A stretch of 64,000 bases of DNA from Acidobacteria bacterium AB60 (GCA_008682415.1 VANK01000006.1:1-64000), one strand, 5' to 3'; shown: positions 8,506-17,829, counted from the first letter of the stretch. Numbers and translations are program-made. Notes: a model not told the origin generated them from the sequence alone.

Positions 8506-8545
8506 GTCCCGACTTGTCCCGGCCTGCCCTTGCGTGCCGCTGGCA
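8506..8545. promoter_or_regulatory. 10-base-phased repeats in the divergent promoter, copy 1
   Basis: Four consecutive 10-base units starting GTCCCGACTT, GTCCCGGCCT, GCCCTTGCGT and GCCGCTGGCA, placed 45 bases before the lipoprotein ATG. The same block, base for base in part, sits in the equivalent place of the second cassette (21701-21740), while the rest of the two intergenic regions has diverged. Spacing of one helical turn suggests an array of binding sites on one DNA face for the adjacent HTH regulator (inference). Confidence 0.55.
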
Positions 8546-8589
8546 AACAGCGGCCTCCCAATGCGAATTTGCGATTGGAGGTTTTACCG

Positions 8590-9834
8590 ATGAAGAAGTG
8601 CGGATATCTAGTTGTGTCGGCCGTTGTGGTCATGGTGCTGTTGGCAGGGTGTAACTCTGAGGCCAAGGCGGTATCCGGTGAAGGCAAGTCCGGCGACCAG
8701 GCCGGCTCCGCCGCCGCCAAAGGCGCAAGGTATGTGGCCGCGGCAATCCCCGCCGGCACCACCACCGCCTCCATCACCGACCCAACGCTGGACAACATGC
8801 CGGCTGCCACCGTCATCATTCCGGCGGGGTGGAAGTTGCAGGGCATGATGCTCACCAGCCCTTGCACTACCATTCCAGCCGCGGTCTTCCGCGCCTATTC
8901 CCCCGATGGGTTGATGCAGATGCGCAACGAACCGGCAGGAGGATGGAGATGGGGGGGCCGCTTGAACACGGGCAAATTGCCGGGATGTCTGCCCCTCGAC
9001 AAGGAGGTCTCCGCGGCGGAGTTTCTGAACTATTACGTCAAGACCCTTCCTGGCGGGGTCCATGTCGTGGGGCCGGTCACGCTTCCCCCGGACCAGCTTC
9101 AGTCCGTCGCCGAGCGCGCAACCGAGATCAACCAGTTTAACGCGCAACATGCCGACGTGATGGGGGGGATCACCGACACCGAGGATCTGGCGGCGATTCG
9201 AATCGAGACTGTGAATGGGAGCTTCGTCATTGAGGAGCGCCTGCGAGCCCACCTCTCGTGTCAGCGGAACGCGGGCCCCCACAACTTCACGGGTAGCAGC
9301 TGTCAGACGCAAGTGGACAGGCTCATGGCTCCCAAAGGTCAGTTGGACGCACTGATGCGCGCGATGGATAGCAAGCAGCTGCCGGCGGCTGAGTCCTCGG
9401 ATCAGTGGTTTCAAGCGAAGATCCAGCAGCAAAATCAGCAGGCGTCCGCGTTCCGTGCCAAGATGAACGCGCTCTACCAGGCGGAGAACAAGATGTTCGC
9501 CGAGCGCGCTGAGCAATTCAGCCAGACCATGATGCGCAATCATGAGGCGTACATGCAGCAGCAGGAGTCGGAGTATCAGAGCCAGCGGGCCCACGCCGCC
9601 GCTACCATGAACGCCAAAAGCACCGCAGCCTCCGACTGGGTAGATTACGCGCTCGATCAGCAGACGGTGGCCGTCGCGGGCGGAACCGCCAAGGTCTCCA
9701 GCAGCTACTCGCAAACCTGGTACAACGGGTCCCAGTGGTACCAGACCAACGATCCCAACTCCAACCCCAACGGCGTGCTGCAAGGCAACTGGACGCTGGC
9801 GACACCCGTACACGGCAACGGACAGGCACGGTAG
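8590..9834 (+). CDS. Lipoprotein of unknown function, copy 1
   Basis: The ATG at 8590 has TTGGAGG eight bases upstream and begins a lipoprotein signal (MKKCGYLVVSAVVVMVLLAGC) with lipobox LLAGC. The mature protein (about 395 residues) has an N-terminal domain with a short Cys-containing segment (LTSPCTTIPA, GKLPGCLP), a central domain with paired Cys (HLSCQR, GSSCQT), then a long Gln/Glu/Ala-rich helical stretch (QAKIQQQNQQASAFRAKMN) likely to be a coiled coil, and a Tyr/Trp/Asn-rich end. No known family recognised. The C-terminal half is nearly identical to the copy at 21822-23069. It is followed directly by a small membrane protein gene. Confidence 0.8.
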   Translation: MKKCGYLVVSAVVVMVLLAGCNSEAKAVSGEGKSGDQAGSAAAKGARYVAAAIPAGTTTASITDPTLDNMPAATVIIPAGWKLQGMMLTSPCTTIPAAVFRAYSPDGLMQMRNEPAGGWRWGGRLNTGKLPGCLPLDKEVSAAEFLNYYVKTLPGGVHVVGPVTLPPDQLQSVAERATEINQFNAQHADVMGGITDTEDLAAIRIETVNGSFVIEERLRAHLSCQRNAGPHNFTGSSCQTQVDRLMAPKGQLDALMRAMDSKQLPAAESSDQWFQAKIQQQNQQASAFRAKMNALYQAENKMFAERAEQFSQTMMRNHEAYMQQQESEYQSQRAHAAATMNAKSTAASDWVDYALDQQTVAVAGGTAKVSSSYSQTWYNGSQWYQTNDPNSNPNGVLQGNWTLATPVHGNGQAR

Positions 9835-10170
9835 TTGGTGTGGGGGCTGGCGGTTCTCGTACAGATCGTGGTGATTGTCTCCGGCATCCGCCAGGAGCAG
9901 CGCGCCGGGCTGTGGAGCTGGTCGAAGTTCGTCTTTGCCCTTGCCTTCGGGGCCATGGAGTTTCTCATCCTCGTGGTCCCGATAACGTACATCGACCTGC
10001 ATAGCCGCTACTTTGTGCCGGCGTTGAGCGCGGCAGGCATCCTCGCGGCCCTCAACTTTTTGTGGATGATCATTGTGGCGCGGCGCTGGAGATTGCCCGA
10101 CGGCCGCACCAGCATCCAGGCATATCGCGATCAGCAGCGCATCTTGCACGAACAGCAGCCCAAGCGCTGA
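9835..10170 (+). CDS. Small membrane protein of the cassette, copy 1
   Basis: The frame begins immediately after the lipoprotein stop codon, with TTG (9835) or GTG (9838) as start, so translation is probably coupled. The 111-residue product has three hydrophobic segments (near 4-18, 28-50 and 60-80) and a basic C-terminus with RRWRLPDGRTSIQAYRDQ. The equivalent protein at 23123-23431 shares WSWSKF.FALAFG, ALNF.WM and ARRW.LPDGRTS, which confirms that it is coding. Function unknown; it may help locate or assemble the lipoprotein. Confidence 0.7.
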   Translation: MVWGLAVLVQIVVIVSGIRQEQRAGLWSWSKFVFALAFGAMEFLILVVPITYIDLHSRYFVPALSAAGILAALNFLWMIIVARRWRLPDGRTSIQAYRDQQRILHEQQPKR

Positions 10171-10426
10171 GAGCCGTGGCGGTGGCGGCAGGTTTGCGGA
10201 GATGTGCTGTGCTTCGGTGCCCTTTATAACCTGAAAAGGGGCTCACGAGCGCCTGATGCCCTCTTTCGCCGGTCTTTCGTCGAACCGACGAGATCGCCAT
10301 GCGAGTTCTCAGTATCAGGACCGCCCTAGTTTGACATTAACTTGCATCGGCATTTGACAGCTCATTAATCTGCCGGCCATCGGCACTTAGCCTTCTCTGC
10401 CTTCGGATGCAAGTCGTCGCTGCCAA

Positions 10427-10753
10427 TTGCACCCGTCATTACCTCCGCAATTGCCCGCGCCCGTTGCGCGACTGAAATTGCGCCCTGGTTTCTTGCATTC
10501 ATGGACTTACGTTCATGCAATCATTCCTGGGGCTCCTGCGTACCAGCACCATCCGTGCCGGTGCGGCTATCCCGTTTCCATGCACAGCACCGGAGGCCGT
10601 CACAGTTGCCATTGGCCCGACTGCTCGTGTCGCGCATTCTTCCCACCTGCCCCCGCACGGCGGACGCGCCCGAACGTATCCCCAAGCCTTGATGCACCAG
10701 CCTCGAACGCTGGAACCTGTTCTGAGCACGCCACCCGCGACAACTCCTCTTGA
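10427..10753 (+). CDS. Small Cys/His-rich protein, family member a
   Basis: The frame contains the complete pattern CxCG-x5-H-x5-H-x-C-x4-C-x-C (CRCGY...MH...RHSCHWPDCSC, about residues 43-66), identical in spacing to the proteins at 28570 and 33642. Five Cys and two His suggest metal, probably zinc, binding. The start is uncertain: only TTG codons are available upstream in frame (10427, 10494), and the family normally begins about 18 residues before the motif. The C-terminal tail is Pro/Ala/Arg-rich. Function unknown, with no recognised partner beside it. Confidence 0.5.
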   Translation: MHPSLPPQLPAPVARLKLRPGFLHSWTYVHAIIPGAPAYQHHPCRCGYPVSMHSTGGRHSCHWPDCSCRAFFPPAPARRTRPNVSPSLDAPASNAGTCSEHATRDNSS

Positions 10754-11402
10754 GCCCTGGCATCACTCAACGAAGGCACGTTGAGGACTTCGCCAATCCC
10801 CGGCGCAGCATGCTGGGCCTTTCATCGAGCTCCCAGGCCTCAAACACCCAGCCCCTCCGTGCCAGCCTTTGCATGCAGCGCATTGCATGCCTCCTCCCCG
10901 TTTCACGACCGGTCTTTTGATGACTGTTCCCGGAAACGACCCGAGGCCAGACAAGGCCGACAATGATCGAGATGATCCCAGCCAATTCAGAAGCCCAAAC
11001 GCGCGCAGCATGTTGCGGGTAAGCGCCTCCGTCCGCCGCTGCGCGAGTGATCCGAGCATGACCCGCCCAATTTACGCTAGACTAGTCGGCGGAAAACCAC
11101 CAACAGAAAGAGCTCAGCAACTCGAATTGTTCCGCACAGGAGATTTCGGGCCAGCAAGCTGGTGGATAAGGAACTGGAGCTAACAGTAGGTGAAAAGGGG
11201 CGTGCAATAGGGGCGCTACGTCAGCACATGATTGAACACAGATGCCAAGTAAGAGATCCGATCTAAAGAACAAACAGAACTTCCGGCCCCGGAGCATACG
11301 CCCCGATCCTTCGTTTGCATTGGCTCAATCCAACCTGCTGACGAGGCAGGGCATCTCAAAATTTGGGACACGTATAACACGCCCCATAAATAACCTTCGG
11401 AC
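10754..11402. other. Intergenic stretch with no supported gene
   Basis: Several overlapping short frames on both strands, none with a recognisable domain. A terminator-like hairpin follows at 11403. Confidence 0.5.
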
Positions 11403-11449
11403 CCGATTCTCCCAGTGGAACTACCGCCGCCGGGAGGATCGGGCTTTTT
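11403..11449 (+). terminator. Rho-independent terminator-like hairpin
   Basis: CCGATTCTCCC pairs with GGGAGGATCGG (11 pairs including one wobble), with an 18-base loop, and is followed by GC and five T. It reads on the plus strand. No gene ends just before it, so an unrecognised transcript or small RNA may end here. Confidence 0.55.
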
Positions 11450-11577
11450 CATGCCCTGCGCCAGACACCTCGGTCTCACCCCTGCCGAAGCTGAGCTCTC
11501 TCATTTCTTCTCCTGAAGCATCCTTCGTCGGTCTCCTTCCCTCATTCCCAGTCAATCCCATCTGCCCAGGGGGAATA

Positions 11578-11844
11578 ATGGATCGTGATCGCACACTCGC
11601 TGAGTTGAACCAGGCCATAGCCGAGTTGAGCGGCTCATCTGAAATGGCGAAGTATGCCTTGGCTTTCGATAGGGATCGTCTGCGCTCAGCGGTCCAGGCA
11701 GAGTTGACCCGACTTCTTTTTGACGGAGAGATAAGCGGCAACAGAGAGGCTGGCGAGAATGGTTCTACCCACCCGGCGGTGCTAGAGCTGATCGACTGGT
11801 ATTTAGTTGAGGCAGTCGATGGGATCAAATGCGCCTCGGCCTAG
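11578..11844 (+). CDS. Hypothetical 88-residue protein
   Basis: Starts MDRDRTLAELNQAIAELSGS with CCCAGGGGGA as the ribosome-binding sequence just upstream. The composition suggests an all-helical soluble protein with a hydrophobic C-terminal helix (HPAVLELIDWYLVEAVDG). I do not recognise the family. It stands alone; the terminator-like hairpin lies 130 bases upstream. Confidence 0.5.
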   Translation: MDRDRTLAELNQAIAELSGSSEMAKYALAFDRDRLRSAVQAELTRLLFDGEISGNREAGENGSTHPAVLELIDWYLVEAVDGIKCASA

Positions 11845-12061
11845 ACTCGCCGGGCAAGTGCAAGGCTCGCTGGGCCCCTAAAATCGAGCGCGTACGCCGA
11901 GCCCCTCTTGACCGGAGATAGAGTGTGGGGTGATGGCGCGTAGGCACTCGCGCCACATCTCCTCGGGTAGTGTTTGAGATGAGCAGAGAGTGCTCACCGA
12001 GACTCAGACCGAACGTCAGGATCAAGAGCTTGGAAGCAACAGCAAATAGCTTCCTATTCAT
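11825..12061 (-). CDS. Doubtful small protein with signal-like N-terminus
   Basis: The frame begins MNRKLFAVASKLLILTFGLS, which could be a signal peptide, but the rest is Arg-rich and low in hydrophobic patterns. No clear ribosome-binding site, and it overlaps the 3' end of the convergent gene at 11578-11844. It may be a remnant. Confidence 0.2.
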   Translation of the reverse strand: MNRKLFAVASKLLILTFGLSLGEHSLLISNTTRGDVARVPTRHHPTLYLRSRGARRTRSILGAQRALHLPGESRPRRI

Positions 12062-12085
12062 TGAACCGAAAGCTCTTAGGCGGGC

Positions 12086-12628
12086 TCAATCAAGACCGAG
12101 TGCGGCCGCACATGGTGGGGCGGGCTGGTCGATTCGGCGAGGCTGACCGTGGGCAATGATGTATGTTACTTGGAAGTGTGCATTGACTTCCCCTACATTG
12201 CGCACGTAATGGGTAGCGGTGGTCTCGCTCAAAGAATCCCCCTGGTTGTAGATATGCTTCATGCATTGATCGTCGTATCACTCGACCGATCCGGCGACGA
12301 TGGTGCTAAGCAGCATCCCGGGGTGGGAATGCCATCCTGTATGGCCCCCAGGTTGATACACCACGTCCTGCATGATTACATCCGTAGGGCCCGTGGTGCT
12401 CAGTTTTGCGTGCCAATCATCATCGCGATCTTTGTCTCCGTCAGAGCCGGTTGTCGTGGCCGGTAGAGGGACTTGAACACGGATTGCAAATTGATCGGAA
12501 ATGGTTCCCTCCGAAAGAATGGCGTTTCCGAGCAACCCAGCGATAGGGGTTGCACGAGGCAACGTAGCGACACCACAGACGATTGAAGCCCCTGCCAATC
12601 CTATTGCAACGCGACATCGAAATGTCAT
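12086..12628 (-). pseudogene. Secreted cupin protein interrupted by a TGA codon
   Basis: The frame starts MTFRCRVAIGLAGASIVCGV (signal peptide) and reaches the cupin metal-binding motif PGGHTGWHSHPG, where the His residues bind metal. An in-frame TGA at 12278-12280 follows SVE. After it the same frame continues for 63 codons with sensible cupin sequence (YDDQC.KHIYNQGDSLSE, then HYVRNVGEVNAHFQVTYIIAHG) to a stop at 12086. A single TGG-to-TGA change explains this, since W fits the family at that place. The gene is probably inactive. The short alternative frame at 12090-12281 is a shadow. Confidence 0.75.
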
Positions 12629-12704
12629 GAGATTCTTCTCCTTCTCGAGCTGGAACTTTCGTGAACGATTTCCAGGTTCGTGATGGCGATAACAAGTGGT
12701 TATT

Positions 12705-13874
12705 TTAGGGAACCTGCAGCCAATCTGAACGTTCGAGATTCTCTGGGATTCTCAGAAATCCGTGGATGACATTATCTGCGTCGAGATAATAGCCGGCGAC
12801 CACGCCGCCGTCGTTAATACCGCTGGAGAAGGTGAAGTACGAACCTTCCGGATCGATCGTTATAATTTTGCCCTCGGGGGTCCGTAGGTACGAGTGATAC
12901 ACAAAGTTCGTGTCGATGTACATCCCGGTTACCGCACCGACGTTGTTAACGCTCACCGGGCAGTCAGAAGGGCACCCGGTGCCCTGATAACTGCCTGTGC
13001 CTGCACCAGGCGCATCGAAGGTTGTGAATCTTCCTTTGGGATCGCGGAGAAAGCCATGGTTCACGTAGTTGGCATCCGCATAGATTCCGGCGATCGCTCC
13101 CCACTGGTTCAGTCCAGAGTCACAACCGGGGCAGCCAGTACTTTGTGCGCCGGGGACGTCGTACGGAATCAATCTGCCATTTTGGGTCCGCACAAGCCCG
13201 TGGTGAACAAAGTTTGAATCGTTGTAGCCCGCCGCGATAATTCCGACCAAATCAATGTTGGTCGCCCCGGACCCATAACAACCTGACGAACCATTCCCCG
13301 TACACTCGCCTGGATCAACCCATGTGACAAACGTACCGTCGGGCCGCCGGAGAAAAGCACGAAAAGCGTAGTTCGAATCCGTGTAGAATCCGACGATCGC
13401 GCCCTCGAGGTTAACAGCTTTGGGCGTTGAACCGAAACCGCCTGCCCCAGGAACGTCCAAGCTCAAAAATCTTCCTTCGGGAGTACGCACGAAGCCATGG
13501 CTGTAACCATTCACGTCCAAGTAATTCCCGGTGATCTCCCCAAAATCGTTCATGCTACTGGGTGATGTTCCGAGGTAAGGTCCTGTGCCCGCACCGGGGG
13601 CGTCGAATGTGACAATTGTGCCGTTCGGATTGCGCAGGAAGCCGTGGTAGGTGCTGTTTGCATCTTGGAACGATCCTGTAATAGCCCCGCGCGCATTGAT
13701 TGCAGCTGGGTAGGTCCCGTTGAAGTCGCCGGGATTAGTATCTGCACCGGGGGCGTCAAAGATGATCGTATTTTGGGCACAGGCTGCGATTGGAGCGATA
13801 GCCAGCACTGACAGCAGCCCGCCTATCGATAGCCGGCTCCGAAGGGGGATTACATGACTCACAGTCGTCGTCAT
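12705..13874 (-). CDS. Secreted HAF-repeat protein
   Basis: The ATG at 13874 has AGAGAGGTCACA upstream and gives a signal peptide ending IAPIAACAQN; the frame upstream to 14039 looks non-coding. The 389-residue protein is built of about seven repeats of 45-55 residues. Each carries a phrase like HGFLR.P.G....FDAPGAG and a second like AIN..GAITG.Y.D.N. This matches the extracellular HAF repeat family common in Acidobacteria and probably forms a beta-propeller-like structure. No enzymatic motif is seen; surface or matrix roles are guesses. It diverges from the ECF sigma gene at 14106. Confidence 0.8.
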   Translation of the reverse strand: MTTTVSHVIPLRSRLSIGGLLSVLAIAPIAACAQNTIIFDAPGADTNPGDFNGTYPAAINARGAITGSFQDANSTYHGFLRNPNGTIVTFDAPGAGTGPYLGTSPSSMNDFGEITGNYLDVNGYSHGFVRTPEGRFLSLDVPGAGGFGSTPKAVNLEGAIVGFYTDSNYAFRAFLRRPDGTFVTWVDPGECTGNGSSGCYGSGATNIDLVGIIAAGYNDSNFVHHGLVRTQNGRLIPYDVPGAQSTGCPGCDSGLNQWGAIAGIYADANYVNHGFLRDPKGRFTTFDAPGAGTGSYQGTGCPSDCPVSVNNVGAVTGMYIDTNFVYHSYLRTPEGKIITIDPEGSYFTFSSGINDGGVVAGYYLDADNVIHGFLRIPENLERSDWLQVP

Positions 13875-14068
13875 TGTGACCTCTCTTTCTGGGTAAATCT
13901 TGCTGACACAGCTCGATTCGAAGGCCGGGTGACGCAAGCGCGATCGTTTTTCTCTCAAATGACTTGGCATCTCGTCGTCCAAAGTCGGCCTAATCAGATA
14001 CGCGACATTTGAAAAAAAGATCGGACATCGAAGCCGCATATTTCGCGGTTCTAGGGGAGAAAGCTGGG

Positions 14069-14074
14069 TATAAT
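14069..14074 (+). promoter_or_regulatory. -10 element (TATAAT) before the sigma factor gene
   Basis: A perfect TATAAT lies 32 bases before the sigma factor ATG, with GGAGAACCTGAACG as the ribosome-binding region. The -35 hexamer is poor. Confidence 0.45.
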
Positions 14075-14105
14075 TGCTTCCCGTCCCCTCGGAGAACCTG
14101 AACGA

Positions 14106-14693
14106 ATGAAAGAGTCAGAGCGCGAAGAGGTCACCCTGCTGCTCGGTCAAGTTGCCGGAGGAGACCAGGCAGCTGCGCCCAGGCTTATCTCTCTGGTTTA
14201 CGAAGACTTGCGGCGGCTAGCGGGAACGTATATGCGGTGGGAGCGCAACAGTAACACCCTTCAGCCTACTGCTTTGGTTCACGAGGCGTACCTCAGACTC
14301 GTGAACCAGCGAGAAGTAGATTGGCAAGGGAGAACTCATTTTTTCTCCATCGCCGCGCAAATGATGCGTAGGGTACTTGTCGATCATGCCCGAGAGCGGC
14401 TGAGGGATAAACGGGGCGGCGGAGCAAAGCCCATCAGCTTGGAGGATGCGGTGGTGCTTGCTCCCGAACAGTCTCTGGAACTGATCAATCTCAACCGCTC
14501 GCTGGAAAGACTAACGATGGTTGATCCCAGGCAGGGACAAATTGTGGAACTACGGTTTTTCGGGGGACTTTCAGTCGAAGAGGTGGCCCAAACACTTGGA
14601 GTTTCTTCGAAAACTGTTCAACGAGAGTGGAATGTTGCGAAAGCGTGGTTGCACGGAGATTTGAAAAGAAGTGATGTCCACGATACCCGATAA
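14106..14693 (+). CDS. ECF-type RNA polymerase sigma factor
   Basis: 195 residues with both sigma-70 core regions. Region 2 is near 25-95 (LVYEDLRRLAGTYMRWER, LQPTALVHEAYLRLVNQ, FFSIAAQMMRRVLVDHARERLR). Region 4 is near 130-185 (RQGQIVELRFFGGLSVEEVAQTLG, then SSKTVQREWNVAKAWL). The AAQMMRR.LVDHAR phrase marks the ECF subgroup abundant in Acidobacteria and Planctomycetes, which is typically encoded beside Ser/Thr kinases. Its last 20 bases overlap the kinase start, so the two are co-translated; phosphorylation-controlled activity is a reasonable inference. Confidence 0.9.
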   Translation: MKESEREEVTLLLGQVAGGDQAAAPRLISLVYEDLRRLAGTYMRWERNSNTLQPTALVHEAYLRLVNQREVDWQGRTHFFSIAAQMMRRVLVDHARERLRDKRGGGAKPISLEDAVVLAPEQSLELINLNRSLERLTMVDPRQGQIVELRFFGGLSVEEVAQTLGVSSKTVQREWNVAKAWLHGDLKRSDVHDTR

Positions 14694-17600
14694 GTGGGAG
14701 ACGATCAAGATGCTCTTTGAGCAGGCGCGCGAAGTGCCTGCGGCGTCGCGTCAGGCTTTCTTGCTTCGGCGTTGTGACGATCCGGCAGTTCGCGTTGAAG
14801 TAGAACGGCTCCTTGCCGAATTTGAAGAGGCAGGAAATTTCCTATCGAAGCCGCTCGTGGAGAATCTACAACTCTATCGAGCCCCCCAAATCGCGACACA
14901 CAAATTGGCTGAAGGTGAATTGTTATCCGGCAGATTTCTAATAGTCAACTTTGTGGCCGCTGGGGGGATGGGTGAGGTTTACCGAGCACAGGATGTGATC
15001 CTTGATCGAACTGTTGCTCTAAAGTCCCTTTCGCCGGAGCTTGCCCTGGACCCGACCTCTTTCGCTCGACTGCGCGCTGAAGCCATGGCAGCATCGGCCC
15101 TTAGTCACCCAAACATTTGTACTGTATACGATTTCGGTGAAGACAACGGGCGGCCTTACATCATCATGGAATATCTGGAGGGCAGCACTCTAGCCGAGCG
15201 GCTCAGATCGGGGCCCTGCACCGTCGCGGAAACGATTCACATTGGGTTCGCGGTGTCGTCGGCGCTCTCTGCCGCGCACCGAAAGGGCATCATCCATCGA
15301 GATCTCAAGCCGGGCAATATTATTCTTACGTCGACCGGGCCGAAGCTGCTTGATTTCGGTCTCGCTCACAAGAAAACTCCTGTTCCGATCGATCAGGAAC
15401 AGACTCAAGAGCCGCCCGGAGAAGATCTCGTTGCTGGCACTTTGCCTTACATGTCGCCTGAGTGTCTTCGAGGTCAGGGAACCGACGCTCGAGGCGATAT
15501 CTTTTCGTTCGGAGCGGTTGTTTACGAAATGCTTACAGGTAAAGCAGCCTTCAAGAGAGACTCCAAGATGGGCACAATCGAGGCCATCTTCCGCGCGGAC
15601 CCCCTCCCTCTCCGGCGGAGTACCGAAAAGGTCCCCGACGAATTGGAAGATATTGTTAGGGGCTGCCTCCGCAAAGAATTAGGTGAGCGATGCGCGTCGA
15701 TGGCGGAAATAGAGGGCCAGTTCCGAAAGATTTTGCACACAACGCGACTGTCGCCAAAGCTGATTCTCGAAACACTTCAAAAGCCTGGGAACAGGCTCCT
15801 AGTACTCGTCACTCTTACCCTATTGATTGCGTTCGGAGTCTGGTGGCTTCATAGGGAATCACGAGTCCGTTGGGCCAGGAATCAGGCTCTACCGCAGATT
15901 CAGAGGCTGGCTGAAGAGGAGAAATTTAGCACGGCGTATGCATTGGCTGTCCAGGCTGAGCGATTTATCCCGCACGACCCAACACTAGCAAAAATGTGGG
16001 ATCAGATTTCATGGACCGACGACATAACGACGAGCCCCCCTGGGGCTGCGGTTTATCGCAAGGACTACGATTCTGCTGACAGTTCCTGGGAGCTTATTGG
16101 ACGTTCACCAATCCTGAAGCACCGATTTCAACTTGTAGATTCATCCTGGAAGTTCGAACTCGAAGGGTACCAGACTGCAGAACGTACGACTGCGGCGGGG
16201 CGCACCTGGTTACCGACGAATTCCATGAAAGTTGCAATGGTGAAACGAACGGACGCTCCGGATGGAATGGTGCAGGTTGAACTCGGAGAAAGCCGTCCCG
16301 TATCCCTGATGGGAATGCCTGGATACGACAGCTTGCCACCTGTGCGTTTGGGAACTTTCTGGATCGACAAGTTTGAAGTGACCAACGCAGACTACAAACG
16401 ATTCCTCGACCAGCGAGGCTACGAGAGAAAAGAATATTGGAAGCAGGAGTTTCGCAAAGATGGCCGCGCGCTTTCGTGGACCGAAGCCATGAAGCTCTTT
16501 GTTGACGCCACAGGCAAGCCTGGACCCTCCCAATGGATTGGTGGCGAGTACCCTCGAGGTCAGGATAACTACCCTGTTGAAGGAGTGAGTTGGTTCGAAG
16601 CTGCAGCTTATGCAGAGTTTGTGGGCAAATCCCTCCCCACGATTTATCACTGGAGAGTTGCGGCTCAGCCTATTGACAGCTCAAGCATCATCCCGAATAG
16701 CAACTTCGGGAAAGTTGGCTCTGCACCTGTCGGAGCTTACAAAGGAGCAAGCTGGGTTGGCGCATATGATATGGCGGGGAACGTGAAAGAGTGGATTTGG
16801 AACCAAGGGCCTGCGGGCATGCGATACATCCTCGGCGGAGCCTGGAACGAGCCAACGCACGCGTTTAATGATCCGGATGCACGTTCACCGTTCGAGCGCT
16901 CAGCAACGTTTGGGTTTCGGTGTGGCAAATATATGTTGGCTGGGGAATCAATCAAAGCAGCTGACCCCATCATGTTTATGGCACGTGATTACAGTAGGGA
17001 ACAGCCAGCTTCGGACCAGACCTTCGATGCCTATAAAGTTCTATATTCCTATGATAAAACTCCATTGAACGCCAAAGTAGAATCAGTTGAGCTGACCGAG
17101 GACTGGAGAAAAGAAAAAGTCACCTTCGATGCGGCGTATGGTGGAGAACGCGTGATAGCGTACCTCTTTCTACCGCGGAATGCATCGCCTCCATTCGAAA
17201 CTGTCATTGAATTCACTGGTGCTGGCGCATTTGTTCAACGGAGTAGTTCGAATCTGGAGGGTTACATTGAGGATTTCGATTTTATCGTGAAGAGTGGACG
17301 AGCTGTAATGTTCCCCGTTTATAAGGGCATGTTTGAGCGGGGAAACAACTACTTAGGTCATGGATTCAACACCAATTTTTACAGAGACGAGGCGATTGCG
17401 TGGTCGAAGGATTTAGGACGATCGATCGACTATCTCCAGACTCGCACAGATATCGATCACAACAAGTTGGCCTATTTGGGATCCAGTATGGGCGCTGCGC
17501 TCGGGGCCGTCTTGCCCGCAATCGAAAGTCGTCTTAAAGTTCTGGTTCTTGTCTGCCCAGGGTTCTGGCTGCAGAAACGTTTCCCCGCCGCGGATCAGAT

Positions 17601-17829
17601 TAACTTCGCTCCCCATGTGAAGGCTCCTGTTCTGATGCTGAACGGTCGCTATGATTTTGTATTTCCTCCAGAGATCTCCCAGGAGCCGATGTTCCGGCTG
17701 CTCGGAGCTCGCAATGACCAGAAACGGCGAGTCGTCTTTGATTCAGGTCATGATATACCCCGAGCCGGCGAGATCAAAGAAACTACGCTCTGGCTGGATA
17801 AACATCTGGGATCGGTGAATCGGAGATAG
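14674..17829 (+). CDS. Ser/Thr kinase - FGE-sulfatase domain - alpha/beta hydrolase fusion
   Basis: A 1051-residue membrane protein. The Hanks-type kinase domain (about 85-365) has GxGGMGE loop AAGGMGEVY, Lys117 in VALKSL, catalytic HRD (208-210) with DLKPGN, DFG (227-229) and the APE-equivalent SPE. One transmembrane helix lies near 375-395. Outside it come a PEGA-like segment, then a formylglycine-generating-enzyme-like domain (about 515-760; WIDKFEVTNADYKRFL, PVEGVSWFEAAAYAEFVGK, GNVKEW, GFRC), and finally an alpha/beta hydrolase (about 790-1050) with nucleophile in GSSMG, acid in NGRYDFVF and His in SGHDIP. ATG 14674 is preferred over GTG 14671. It overlaps the sigma gene. Confidence 0.9.
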   Translation: MSTIPDKWETIKMLFEQAREVPAASRQAFLLRRCDDPAVRVEVERLLAEFEEAGNFLSKPLVENLQLYRAPQIATHKLAEGELLSGRFLIVNFVAAGGMGEVYRAQDVILDRTVALKSLSPELALDPTSFARLRAEAMAASALSHPNICTVYDFGEDNGRPYIIMEYLEGSTLAERLRSGPCTVAETIHIGFAVSSALSAAHRKGIIHRDLKPGNIILTSTGPKLLDFGLAHKKTPVPIDQEQTQEPPGEDLVAGTLPYMSPECLRGQGTDARGDIFSFGAVVYEMLTGKAAFKRDSKMGTIEAIFRADPLPLRRSTEKVPDELEDIVRGCLRKELGERCASMAEIEGQFRKILHTTRLSPKLILETLQKPGNRLLVLVTLTLLIAFGVWWLHRESRVRWARNQALPQIQRLAEEEKFSTAYALAVQAERFIPHDPTLAKMWDQISWTDDITTSPPGAAVYRKDYDSADSSWELIGRSPILKHRFQLVDSSWKFELEGYQTAERTTAAGRTWLPTNSMKVAMVKRTDAPDGMVQVELGESRPVSLMGMPGYDSLPPVRLGTFWIDKFEVTNADYKRFLDQRGYERKEYWKQEFRKDGRALSWTEAMKLFVDATGKPGPSQWIGGEYPRGQDNYPVEGVSWFEAAAYAEFVGKSLPTIYHWRVAAQPIDSSSIIPNSNFGKVGSAPVGAYKGASWVGAYDMAGNVKEWIWNQGPAGMRYILGGAWNEPTHAFNDPDARSPFERSATFGFRCGKYMLAGESIKAADPIMFMARDYSREQPASDQTFDAYKVLYSYDKTPLNAKVESVELTEDWRKEKVTFDAAYGGERVIAYLFLPRNASPPFETVIEFTGAGAFVQRSSSNLEGYIEDFDFIVKSGRAVMFPVYKGMFERGNNYLGHGFNTNFYRDEAIAWSKDLGRSIDYLQTRTDIDHNKLAYLGSSMGAALGAVLPAIESRLKVLVLVCPGFWLQKRFPAADQINFAPHVKAPVLMLNGRYDFVFPPEISQEPMFRLLGARNDQKRRVVFDSGHDIPRAGEIKETTLWLDKHLGSVNRR

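Noticed and set aside
8608..10149. Minus-strand frame of 513 residues
   Set aside because: Exactly opposite the lipoprotein and small membrane protein genes, whose paralogy proves the plus strand is coding.
10767..10985. 72-residue minus-strand frame with hydrophobic N-terminus
   Set aside because: Signal-like start but no ribosome-binding site, and overlapped by equally long frames on both strands.
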